From the NCBI RefSeq assembly GCF_002549775.1, contig NZ_NMTR01000021.1, forward strand, positions 372,001 to 436,000: 64,000 nt of DNA. Direction: 5' to 3'. Under the pieces are notes generated by a model. It was not told the DNA's origin, ran no database searches, and saw only the letters and a program-made list of their open reading frames with translations. Within the stretch, counting starts at the first letter, position 1. Each line of letters begins with the position of its first letter. This stretch comes from Faecalibacterium langellae. GTDB lineage: Bacteria; Bacillota; Clostridia; Oscillospirales; Ruminococcaceae. The position numbers were made by a program, and so were the translations under genes. Shown piece by piece: positions 35,365 to 42,844 of the stretch.

Positions 35365-35446
35365 TTGTTTCTCGGCGGGGCGATTTACGTAACGTTCCAG
35401 ATTACATGGACTGTTTCTCACAGTGATGACAAAAAGAAAAAATGAC
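35365..35446 (+). pseudogene. Decayed second copy of the toxin peptide
   Basis: Encodes LFLGGAIYVTF(Q)ITW...KKKK and stop in the same frame as the toxin at 35116, but the first ten codons and the ribosome site are missing. The nucleotide match continues through its terminator (35444-35478) and antisense promoter. Confidence 0.75.
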
Positions 35447-35540
35447 CGCCATCAACTCTCAACCGATGCGGTCATTTTTCTTTTTGAAAACTGATAATCT
35501 GGTAAGGAGCTAGCCGTTTGCAGGGCCAGCACCTTTTGTA
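35444..35540 (-). ncRNA. Candidate antitoxin antisense RNA, copy 2
   Basis: Promoter TTGACA (35569-35574), N17, TATATT (35546-35551) and terminator (TGACCGC...GCGGTCA, 35444-35478) are intact although the matching toxin copy is broken. The RNA is nearly identical to copy 1. Confidence 0.65.
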
Positions 35541-35590
35541 CTTCTAATATAAACGATTTGCAGTGTTTTGTCAAGCACTGCAGGCTTTTT

Positions 35591-36295
35591 TCACTCCTCC
35601 GCCAGCTGCGCTTTCAGTTGGTGGAGGATGCGCTTTTCCAGGCGGGAGATGTAGCTCTGGCTGATGCCCAGGGCGTCGGCGGCTTCCTTCTGGGTGCGCT
35701 CCACGCCGTCGGCCAGGCCGAAGCGCAGCTCCATGATCTGCCGCTCCCGCGGGGAGAGGGCCGCCACGGCGCGGCGCAGCACAGCCCGCTCGGCGTCCTG
35801 CTCCAGCCGCTGGCTGATCTGGTTCTCATCGCTGCCAAGGATGTCCGAGAGCAGCAGCTCGTTGCCGTCGCCGTCCACGTTGAGGGGCTCGTCGATGCTG
35901 GCTTCCTGGCGGCGGTTGGAACTTTTGCGTAAGTACATCAGAATTTCGTTGCCGATGCAGCGGCTGGCGTAGGTGGCCAGCTTGATGCAGCGGTCCGGGC
36001 TGTAGGTGTTCACGGCCTTGATGAGCCCGATGGTGCCAATGGAGATCAGGTCTTCGGTGGGCACGCCGCTGCTCTCGTACTTTTTGGCAAGGTAGACCAC
36101 CAGCCGCAGGTTGTGGGTGATGAGCGCATCCCGCGCGGCGGCGCTGCCCGCGGCCATCTCGGCCAGAAGGGCTTTTTCCTGCTCGGGGGTGAGGGGCGGC
36201 GGCAGGCCCGGCCCGCCCGTCACATAGTGGGCACCGCCGCTGTGGCGCAGCGCGCCGCACAAGGCCTGCCAGAGCGTGCGCAGCCAGTGGAACAT
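35591..36295 (-). CDS. sigE: Sporulation sigma factor SigE
   Basis: 234 residues. [74 protein letters not shown] and region 4 [25 protein letters not shown] are those of pro-SigE/SigK. The N-terminal extension of about 25 residues is the pro-sequence that SpoIIGA removes, and the spoIIGA gene lies just upstream (17 bp), so this is SigE rather than SigK. Mother-cell sigma factor. Confidence 0.94.
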   Translation of the reverse strand: MFHWLRTLWQALCGALRHSGGAHYVTGGPGLPPPLTPEQEKALLAEMAAGSAAARDALITHNLRLVVYLAKKYESSGVPTEDLISIGTIGLIKAVNTYSPDRCIKLATYASRCIGNEILMYLRKSSNRRQEASIDEPLNVDGDGNELLLSDILGSDENQISQRLEQDAERAVLRRAVAALSPRERQIMELRFGLADGVERTQKEAADALGISQSYISRLEKRILHQLKAQLAEE

Positions 36296-36312
36296 AGATC
36301 AGACCTCCTTTT

Positions 36313-37158
36313 TTATAAGGGGTGAAGCCTCTCAGCCAGCTCCGGCCCCAGCAGCAGGGTCCAGTGGTCCGGCGGGGCGGCGGGGCAGTAAAACGCGGTG
36401 AGGAAGCCCTGCGCCTGCCGCTGGCCGGCCTGCAGGCGCAGCCCCGGCACGGCGGGCAGCAGGCAGGGCCCCGCAAGGGTGGTGCAGGGCACCAGCCGCA
36501 CCCCCAGCCCCGGCGGCGGCAGGGGAGAGCGCCCCGCAAAGTGGGCGTCCAGAAAGGTTTGCAGCGCCCCGGGCAGGGCACCGCGCACGGCGGGGTAGTA
36601 GGCCAGCGCCACGGCCCGGCCGGTGAGCGGGTCCTGCACGGCAAAGCCGGTGTCGCAAAAAGCCTGCACCGGCACCCGGGCGCTGCCGCACACCAGCACG
36701 GCGGCAAAGCTGCGCCCCTGCGCCCGGCCAAAGCAGTACACCACCCCGCGCAGCAGGGCATACACCGCCGCGCAGGCCGCCAGCAGCCGCCCGGGGGAAA
36801 GCGGCAGGTAAAGGCACAGGTTCGCGCTCTGGGCCCCGGGCAGCAGCACCGCCCCGCCCAGCAGCAGGTTGAGCAGGGCGTACCACCCGCACAGCCGGGC
36901 AAAGCCCCGCCGCCCCGGCACGCCGTAGGCCGCAGCCACTGCCCCGCAGCAGGTGGCGGCTTTGTAAAGCACCGCCAGCGGCCCGGGCAGCTCCGGCAGC
37001 AGCAGGCCCAGCGAGGCCAGCGCCGCCGCCCCGCTGCCCGCCAGCAGCCGCGCCCCGGTGCAGCTGCGCCCCGCCAGCAGCCCGGCCCCCAGCAGCAGCG
37101 CCGCCCCAAGGGCAAAGTTCACCAGCAGCAGCTCGTCGAGATAAAGCACCGTTTTCAC
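36313..37158 (-). CDS. spoIIGA: SpoIIGA sigma-E processing protease
   Basis: 281 residues, start GTG 37158 with AAAGGAGG 8 nt upstream. Five N-terminal membrane helices (about 1-130; VKTVLYLDELLLVNF at the start is typical) and a C-terminal aspartic-protease half with the catalytic DTG (FCDTGFAVQDPLTG). It sits in the septum and cleaves pro-SigE. Very Ala/Gly/Leu/Pro-rich with strongly GC-rich codons. Its place directly before sigE confirms the call. Confidence 0.9.
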   Translation of the reverse strand: MKTVLYLDELLLVNFALGAALLLGAGLLAGRSCTGARLLAGSGAAALASLGLLLPELPGPLAVLYKAATCCGAVAAAYGVPGRRGFARLCGWYALLNLLLGGAVLLPGAQSANLCLYLPLSPGRLLAACAAVYALLRGVVYCFGRAQGRSFAAVLVCGSARVPVQAFCDTGFAVQDPLTGRAVALAYYPAVRGALPGALQTFLDAHFAGRSPLPPPGLGVRLVPCTTLAGPCLLPAVPGLRLQAGQRQAQGFLTAFYCPAAPPDHWTLLLGPELAERLHPL

Positions 37159-37327
37159 GCGCAAGCCTCCTTTGGGGCACAGGGTGGGGGGACTTTCAGT
37201 ATCCGTTTTTGGGCTGGAAATTTCTGTCAAACGGGGGTAAATGGGACCTTTTGTAAGCAATTTGATAGAAAAATTTCACATCTATTCACACAGTTTCACA
37301 GTTTTCACACTTTTTTTCAAAAAGGGC

Positions 37328-37356
37328 TTGAACATTGCTGGAAAGTGTGGTATATT
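37328..37356 (+). promoter_or_regulatory. Promoter of the MAM-like gene
   Basis: TTGAAC (37328-37333), N17, TATATT (37351-37356). The leader then forms GTAAGCCAC-accaca-GTGGCTTAC (37378-37401), a perfect 9-bp hairpin close to the 5' end that could stabilise the mRNA. Confidence 0.75.
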
Positions 37357-37438
37357 ATTGCCATCCGAACAAGGATAGTAAGCCACACCACAGTGGCTTA
37401 CAAAAATATCTTTCATATTTTGAAGGGAGTAATTCATT

Positions 37439-37876
37439 ATGATGATGCCTGCAAACTTCTCTGCTGTTGCAGAAAACGAACTGACCTACGTTGTTGGTGG
37501 CGCTTCTCTGGCTGACTACCTGGCTCCTGCCATGAAGGCTGAGAACTGGCAGAAGTTCAACAAGAACCTGATCATGATCGTCGGTAACGGCTATCTGAAT
37601 GCTGGCCTGGGCGCTGTTCTGACTGGTATCTTCTCTGGCAGCTATCGCGTTGGCGCTCTGACCAAGGGCTATGCTGATGGCATTGAGACCATGTGGAAGA
37701 ATAACATGAAGGTTGGCGAGACCGAGGGCTGGGGCCTGCTGAACGCTCTGGCTAACGTTGGCCTGCAGGTTGCTGGCAACCTGTCTGCTATCTACGCTCT
37801 GGGCAATGGCGATATCGGCCTGACCCTGAACGACAACACTGTTGGCAAGAACGGCGGTTGGATCGCCCACAAGTAA
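37439..37876 (+). CDS. MAM-like double-glycine-leader protein
   Basis: 145 residues. The start MMMPANFSAVAENELTYVVGG is a GG-type leader, and its first residues closely match what I remember of the F. prausnitzii anti-inflammatory protein MAM. After the predicted GG cut the mature part is about 124 residues, hydrophobic and Gly/Ala/Asn-rich, without Cys. MAM is known to be exported by a peptidase-containing ABC transporter and to dampen NF-kB signalling. Here the codon use is biased to few codons (GCT, GGC, CTG) as in highly expressed genes. RBS GAAGGGAG; the ATG is one of three in tandem. No transporter gene is adjacent. Confidence 0.85.
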   Translation: MMMPANFSAVAENELTYVVGGASLADYLAPAMKAENWQKFNKNLIMIVGNGYLNAGLGAVLTGIFSGSYRVGALTKGYADGIETMWKNNMKVGETEGWGLLNALANVGLQVAGNLSAIYALGNGDIGLTLNDNTVGKNGGWIAHK

Positions 37877-38327
37877 TCGTTTAAATCTACGGATTTGAAT
37901 TGATTTGAGGTGTACACCAAAGCAGCTGGTAACGGCTGATTTGGCGGAATGCTGAGTCAGAACCCCGCACACAATGGGCAACCACTGTGTGCGGGGTTTT
38001 TGTTGTGCGGGAACCCTCTCAGTCAAACCCTGCCGGGTTTGCCAGCTGTCCCCGAAGGGGGAGCCTATCGCCCTCTCCGTCTGCTCCCGTTGGTCGCATC
38101 CACCTCTCCCAAAGGGAGAGGCAAGAAGCACTCCCGGAATGCCCTTGGCTCTCCCTTTGGGAGAGCTGGCGCGTAAGCGCCTGAGAGGGCGGGACCTTTG
38201 CTCTACGGCCCGGAAGCCTTCTCCCGAAGGGAGAGCTTGTGCTTTTCCAGCGAGATCCAATGTTTAAAACAGAAAACCAGTTGCGATTCCAGAACGGAGC
38301 GAGTATAATAAAACTGGAGACGCTCAG
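37877..38327. other. Intergenic region: terminator, palindromic element, promoter
   Basis: Contains the MAM-like gene's terminator (CCCCGCACACA...TGTGTGCGGGGTTTTT, 37962-38001), the repeat at 38014-38189, and the promoter TTGCGA (38281-38286), N17, TATAAT (38304-38309) for the next gene. Confidence 0.8.
38014..38189. repeat. 176-bp palindromic (MITE-like) element
   Basis: Outer arms CCCTCTCAG (38014) and CTGAGAGGG (38181-38189); next arms GCCAGCT.. and ..AGCTGGC; inner CTCTCCC-AAA-GGGAGAG hairpins, one of them imperfect (CCCCGAAGGGGG). No coding content. The whole forms a long imperfect hairpin, like small non-autonomous elements common in this clade (from memory). Confidence 0.75.
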
Positions 38328-38873
38328 ATGTTTTGTTTTGACAAGGAAAATGATATGGGAAAATTTGTGCCATTTATCGTGAGATCGGAAGATGCTCAGA
38401 GAATTGATGTGAAGATCAGACGCATGAATCGATCCGACGCAAAACAAACAGAAAAGGAACCGGTATGGCAGACAAGCTGGATGTCTGATTATATGCAGGA
38501 TGCAGCCTTCGAGAAGTATGCATTGAAAACGGCCGAAGGCGAACTGGTTGCACTTGCGGCTTATGAAATATTGGAAAATGATGTCATGGTCCATATCACA
38601 TACATTGAGAGTCAGCCGGAAAGCAACCCGACAATTGTAGGAAGAACTAAAAAATATCAGGGAATCGGTCGTGTCCTTATCGCGTATGGCATTAAGCTTT
38701 CGATTGATCATGAATGTGGTGGAACGGTTACGTTTGAAGCAAAAGTCCCAGAACTGGCAGAACATTATGTCCGAGATTATGGAGCAAGTCCCCTGCCAAG
38801 TTTTGGCGGCGCACCTCGATATGAACTTTCGGGGGAAGCCGCGATGAAGGTTTTTGTGACCTATTTGAAATGA
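38328..38873 (+). CDS. GNAT-like hypothetical protein
   Basis: 181 residues; ATG 38328 follows GGAGA, ATG 38355 is the alternative. The part ELVALAAYEIL...VMVHITYIESQPESNP..RTKKYQGIGRVLIAYGIKLSIDHECGGTVTFEAK has the beta-strand and [Q/R]-x-x-G-x-G/A-like (YQGIGRVLI) acetyl-CoA loop of GNAT N-acetyltransferases. GC is lower than in the neighbours. Forms an operon with the small gene that follows. Confidence 0.65.
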   Translation: MFCFDKENDMGKFVPFIVRSEDAQRIDVKIRRMNRSDAKQTEKEPVWQTSWMSDYMQDAAFEKYALKTAEGELVALAAYEILENDVMVHITYIESQPESNPTIVGRTKKYQGIGRVLIAYGIKLSIDHECGGTVTFEAKVPELAEHYVRDYGASPLPSFGGAPRYELSGEAAMKVFVTYLK

Positions 38874-38884
38874 GGTGTTGTTTG

Positions 38885-39109
38885 ATGGAGGCAAAGGAAT
38901 ATTTTGTGCGAGATACGGAGCGCGATGCCTTTTACCGCACGTTTTATCAGGTCTGCCGCCGGTTCAATGTCACCTGGTCTACAGCCACGCCGAAGGAGAA
39001 GGCTTTTGTTGAAGAAGTGACCCGTGTAGAATATGAACATGATAAAGCGCGCCGCAACGGTGTTCCTATCAGTACAGTAAGACCGCTTTTTGGTGATACA
39101 GCGTGTTGA
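38885..39109 (+). CDS. Small hypothetical protein paired with GNAT-like gene
   Basis: 74 residues (MEAKEYFVRDTERDAFYRTF...), start chosen at ATG 38885 because AGGTG lies 7 nt upstream; ATG 38870 would overlap the previous stop. Helical, charged, no known domain recognised. The pairing of a GNAT-like and a small helical protein could be toxin-antitoxin-like, but that is a guess. Confidence 0.55.
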   Translation: MEAKEYFVRDTERDAFYRTFYQVCRRFNVTWSTATPKEKAFVEEVTRVEYEHDKARRNGVPISTVRPLFGDTAC

Positions 39110-39275
39110 AAGACCGACCTTTCAAATGTTTGTCGCTGCTCGATATGCGACTGATAAATAGTCGAGTGCAAATGTTTAGCCCCATTCTTTTGGATGGGGC
39201 ACATAATATCGACAGGACTCCCCGCACCTCTCACGCAAGTGATGTGTCCCATGGGGAGACATTTTTTGCCCGCTA

Positions 39276-39317
39276 AAAAACGGTGACACGCTGCAATTTT
39301 GCAGATGCCACCGTTTT
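39276..39317 (-). terminator. Terminator of the Phd/ParE-type module
   Basis: Minus strand: AAAACGGTGG...CACCGTTTTTT with an inner TGCAAAATTGCA. Confidence 0.8.
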
Positions 39318-39322
39318 CTTGT

Positions 39323-39646
39323 TTATCTGCGGAGGAGCCAGTCGTAATCCTGCCGACAGTCTACCACATAATCGGCATAGACCGTGCTTTCCATGATTTG
39401 GAAAATGAGCATGTACCGCTTTTCGAATAAGATAAAGCGGTATGTGTTTCGTGGGATATAATCCCCGGTCAGCCATGGGCAGCGCTGGGGCATGAATTCC
39501 AGCGAGTTGGCAGCCTTTTCAAACTCGGCGGTCAAGCGCTGCGCAGCGGCTGTGCTGGCCTGTGCCAGAAAGGCGGCGTGGGAAACAAGCATCTGCGCCG
39601 CCCGTGCCGAGACGACCACGCGGTATTTTTTATTCTGCTGTTCCAT
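39323..39646 (-). CDS. RelE/ParE-family toxin
   Basis: 107 residues. RVVVSARAAQMLVSHAAFLAQASTAAAQRLTAEFEKAANSLEFMPQRCPWL and YRFILFEKRYMLIFQI...VYADYVVDCRQDY fit the RelE/ParE fold, with the usual 'LxxxPxRxP' bend and final strands. Overlaps the antitoxin gene by 17 bp. Target (gyrase or ribosome-bound mRNA) not predictable from sequence. Confidence 0.85.
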   Translation of the reverse strand: MEQQNKKYRVVVSARAAQMLVSHAAFLAQASTAAAQRLTAEFEKAANSLEFMPQRCPWLTGDYIPRNTYRFILFEKRYMLIFQIMESTVYADYVVDCRQDYDWLLRR

Positions 39647-39917
39647 CGCCGACTGCCTCCCGGATGGCGCTGCGCATCATAGAAGTGACCTCGCCAACGG
39701 AATAGCCTTCGCTTCCGCGCAGGCGGTCTTCCTCCACCGAGAGCAGTTCTTCGCGTAGCTTCAGCATTTTTTCACGGCGGTTATAGGTTTCGATATCCAT
39801 AACAACGAGATCACCTTCGCCGTTTTTGGTGAGAAAAATCGGTTCGGCGGTCTTCCGACATAAATCGGCAATCTCGTTGTAGTTCTGGCGGATCGCCGCA
39901 GAGGGACGGATATTCAT
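39630..39917 (-). CDS. Phd/YefM-family antitoxin
   Basis: 95 residues: MNIRPSAAIRQNYNEIADLCRKTAEPIFLTKNGEGDLVVMDIETYNRRE is the classic Phd/YefM DNA-binding half; the C-terminal half binds the toxin. First gene of the pair; RBS GGCAGGAGG. Confidence 0.9.
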   Translation of the reverse strand: MNIRPSAAIRQNYNEIADLCRKTAEPIFLTKNGEGDLVVMDIETYNRREKMLKLREELLSVEEDRLRGSEGYSVGEVTSMMRSAIREAVGDGTAE

Positions 39918-39967
39918 AAAAGCACCTCCTGCCTTAACACGGTAAGATATAGTAATATTCTGATTTT

Positions 39968-39996
39968 ATTATATCTGTATTGTACAATAATGTCAA
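39968..39996 (-). promoter_or_regulatory. Antitoxin-toxin promoter with embedded operator
   Basis: Minus strand TTGACA (39991-39996), N17, TATAAT (39968-39973). The spacer contains the perfect palindrome ATTGTACAAT (39979-39988), a likely Phd-type operator for autorepression. Confidence 0.8.
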
Positions 39997-40109
39997 CGCG
40001 GAAAAGAAATTCCTGCACTTTTCAGGGCGCGGCAAAAAGCGCCCGCCGCTTTCCTTTTTTCTTTCATCGTGCTACAATAAAAGAGAATTTTTGCAGACAG
40101 GAGAAGCCG

Positions 40110-42695
40110 ATGGAAGAAACAACCCGCAAACAGATCGTTCTGGGCATCCTGGCCCATGTGGACTCCGGCAAGACCACCCTCTCGGAGGCCATGCTCTACC
40201 GCGCCGGTGCCATCCGCAAGCTGGGCCGCGTGGACCACAAGGACGCCTTTCTGGATACCGACGCGCTGGAAAAGGCGCGCGGCATCACCATTTTTTCCAA
40301 GCAGGCGCTGCTGACGGCGGGCCGCACGGACATCACCCTGCTGGACACCCCCGGCCATGTGGATTTCTCCACCGAGACCGAGCGCACCCTGCAGGTGCTG
40401 GACTACGCGGTGCTGGTGGTCAGCGCCACCGACGGTGTGCAGAGCCACACCGAGACGCTCTGGCGGCTGCTGCGGCGCTACCGGGTGCCCACGTTCGTGT
40501 TCGTGAACAAGACCGACCTGCCCGGCCTGCGCCGGGAAGAACTGCTGGCCCAGCTGAACCGGCGGCTGGGGGAGGGCTTCGTGGATTTCGGCGCGGCACA
40601 GCCCGCCCGGGACGAGGCGCTGGCCCTGTGCGACGAGCAGCTCATGGAAAAGCAGCTGGAAGCCGGGCAGCTGACCGATGCCGACATTATGCCCGCTGTG
40701 GCGCGGCGGCATGTGTTCCCGTGCTGGTTCGGCGCGGCGCTGCGTCTGGACGGCGTGGACGAGTTTCTGGCCGGGCTGGACCGCTTCACCCGCCCGGCCC
40801 CGGCGCTGGATGCCTTTGGTGCCCGGGTGTTCAAGGTCTCGCAGGACGAGCAGGGCGCGCGGCTGACCTGGCTGCGGGTCACCGGCGGGGAACTGAAGGT
40901 GAAAGCCCAGCTCACCGGCGAAGTGGACGGCACCCCCTGGGCCGAAAAGGCCAACCAGCTGCGGCTGTACTCCGGTGCAAAGTATACGCTGGCCGAACGC
41001 ATCGGCCCGGGGCAGGTGTGCGCCGTCACCGGCCTGACCCAGGCACGCCCGGGCGAGGGCCTTGGTGCCGAGCGGGACAGTGACCTGCCCGTGCTGGAGC
41101 CGGTGCTTAGTTACCAGGTGCTGCTGCCGGAGGGGGCCGACGTGCACGCCGCTCTGGGCCAGCTGCACCGGCTGGAGGAGGAGGAACCCCAGCTGCACGT
41201 TGTGTGGAACGAGACGCTGGGTGAGATTCACGTCCAGCTCATGGGCGAGGTGCAGCTGGAAGTGCTGCGCAGCCTGCTGGCCCAGCGCTTCGGGCTGAAC
41301 GTGGAGTTCGGCCCCGGGGGCATCCTTTATAAGGAGACCATCACCGAGCCCATGGAGGGCGTGGGCCACTACGAACCCCTGCGCCACTACGCCGAGGTGC
41401 ATCTGCTGCTGGAACCCCTGCCCCGGGGCAGCGGGCTGCAGTTTGCCGCCGACTGCCGCGAGGAAGTGCTGGACAAGAACTGGCAGCGCCTTGTGCTGAC
41501 CCACCTGGAAGAAAAGCAGCATGTGGGCGTGCTGACCGGCGCACCGCTCACTGATATGAAAATTACCCTCATCGCGGGCCGGGCACACCTCAAGCACACC
41601 GAAGGCGGCGACTTCCGGCAGGCCACCTACCGCGCGGTGCGGCAGGGCCTGATGCTGGCAAAGTGCCAGCTGCTGGAGCCGTGGTACGCTTTCCGGCTGG
41701 AGGTGCCCGCCGAGAACATCGGCCGCGCCATGACCGACATCCAGCGCATGGAGGGCAGCTTCGACCCGCCCGAAAGCGGGGAGGACACCGCTGTGCTCAC
41801 CGGCTTTGCACCGGTGGCCGCCATGCGCAGCTACCCCATGGAGGTGGTCAGCTACACCCGGGGCCGGGGCCGTGTGAGTCTGACGCTGGACGGCTACCGC
41901 CCCTGCCACAACGCGCAGGAGGTGATCGAGGCCAGCGGCTACGAGCCGGAGCACGACCTCGACAACCCCGCCGACTCGGTGTTCTGCGCCCACGGGGCCG
42001 GGTTCGTGGTGCCGTGGAACGAGGTGCGCAGCCATATGCATGTGGAAAGCGGCTGGGGCAAGGCGAAGCCCGCCCGGCCGGAAGCGCCTGCCGCCCCGCA
42101 GCGCCGGGCCGCCGCCTACCGCGCCACGCTGGAAGAAGACGCCGAGCTGCTCAAGATTTTTGAGCGTACCTACGGGCCCATCAAGCGGGACCCGCTGGCG
42201 GCCTTCCGCCCGGTGCAAAAGCGCGAGCGCCCGGATTTTGCCGCCGAGCAGTGGACCCTCGCGCCGGAGTATCTGCTGGTGGACGGCTACAACATCATCT
42301 TTGCGTGGGACGAGCTGAACGCCCTCGCGAAGGAGAGCCTCGATCTTGCCCGCCACAAGCTGATGGACATTCTGTGCAACTATCAGGGCTACCAGAAGTG
42401 CAACCTCATCCTCGTGTTCGACGCCTACCGCGTGCCGGGCAGCCCGGGCAGCATCGAGCAGTACCACAACATCCATGTGGTGTACACCAAGGAAGCCGAG
42501 ACCGCTGACATGTTCATTGAGCACGTCACCCACGAGATCGGCAAGAACCGCCGCGTCCGCGTGGCCACCTCGGACGGCATGGAGCAGATCATCATCCTGG
42601 GCCACGGGGCCCTGCGCGTCTCGGCCCGGATGTTCCACGAGGAAGTGCAGAACGTGGAAAAGCAGATACGGCAATTGGTGCAGGGCGAAGTGTGA
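40110..42695 (+). CDS. TetM-like ribosomal GTPase fused to a Rae1/YacP-like NYN domain
   Basis: 861 residues. N-terminal translation GTPase: G1 AHVDSGKTT, G2 region GITIFSKQA, G3 DTPGH, G4 NKTD. Then EF-G/TetM-type domains II-V (LHVVWNETLGEIHVQLMGEVQLEVL; GPGGILYKETITEPMEG; MEVVSYTRGRGRVSLTLDGY), as in TetM/TetO ribosome-protection proteins. From about residue 720 a second domain starts: YLLVDGYNIIFAWDELN...ILVFDAYRVPGS...VVYTKEAETADMFIEHVTHEIGKN..VATSDGMEQIIILGHGALRVSA, a YacP/Rae1 NYN (PIN-like) ribonuclease with its acidic residues. Start ATG 40110 after AGACAGGAG. It may bring a nuclease into the ribosomal A site (inference). Confidence 0.88.
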   Translation: MEETTRKQIVLGILAHVDSGKTTLSEAMLYRAGAIRKLGRVDHKDAFLDTDALEKARGITIFSKQALLTAGRTDITLLDTPGHVDFSTETERTLQVLDYAVLVVSATDGVQSHTETLWRLLRRYRVPTFVFVNKTDLPGLRREELLAQLNRRLGEGFVDFGAAQPARDEALALCDEQLMEKQLEAGQLTDADIMPAVARRHVFPCWFGAALRLDGVDEFLAGLDRFTRPAPALDAFGARVFKVSQDEQGARLTWLRVTGGELKVKAQLTGEVDGTPWAEKANQLRLYSGAKYTLAERIGPGQVCAVTGLTQARPGEGLGAERDSDLPVLEPVLSYQVLLPEGADVHAALGQLHRLEEEEPQLHVVWNETLGEIHVQLMGEVQLEVLRSLLAQRFGLNVEFGPGGILYKETITEPMEGVGHYEPLRHYAEVHLLLEPLPRGSGLQFAADCREEVLDKNWQRLVLTHLEEKQHVGVLTGAPLTDMKITLIAGRAHLKHTEGGDFRQATYRAVRQGLMLAKCQLLEPWYAFRLEVPAENIGRAMTDIQRMEGSFDPPESGEDTAVLTGFAPVAAMRSYPMEVVSYTRGRGRVSLTLDGYRPCHNAQEVIEASGYEPEHDLDNPADSVFCAHGAGFVVPWNEVRSHMHVESGWGKAKPARPEAPAAPQRRAAAYRATLEEDAELLKIFERTYGPIKRDPLAAFRPVQKRERPDFAAEQWTLAPEYLLVDGYNIIFAWDELNALAKESLDLARHKLMDILCNYQGYQKCNLILVFDAYRVPGSPGSIEQYHNIHVVYTKEAETADMFIEHVTHEIGKNRRVRVATSDGMEQIIILGHGALRVSARMFHEEVQNVEKQIRQLVQGEV

Positions 42696-42736
42696 GAAAA
42701 GATGCCGTTTCCCGTTACGACCCCACCCGTGAAAAG

Positions 42737-42830
42737 GCGTTTGGAGCGGCCCGCAGGCCGCGACAAACGCGAATATAAAAAAGAAAATTCCGCTGATATG
42801 GCTAGAGCGAAGCGGAAGCCATTTTAAATC
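42737..42830. repeat. Two-hairpin dispersed element, copy C
   Basis: First hairpin GCGTTTG (42737-42743) / CAAACGC (42764-42770) with inner GGCC...GGCC; A-rich link; AATTCCGCTGAT; then ATGGCT (42798-42803)-[AGAGCGAAGCGGA]-AGCCAT (42817-42822). It ends at the ribosome site of nnrD. Confidence 0.8.
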
Positions 42831-42844
42831 GTGGAGGAGTGCCT

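Noticed and set aside
38005-38250. Short plus-strand ORFs of 65-97 codons in the palindromic element
   Set aside because: Translations are low-complexity products of the inverted repeats, without RBS.
39993-42674. 893-codon minus-strand frame opposite the TetM-like gene
   Set aside because: Antisense shadow of a GC-rich gene: no motifs, and the plus strand carries all GTPase motifs.
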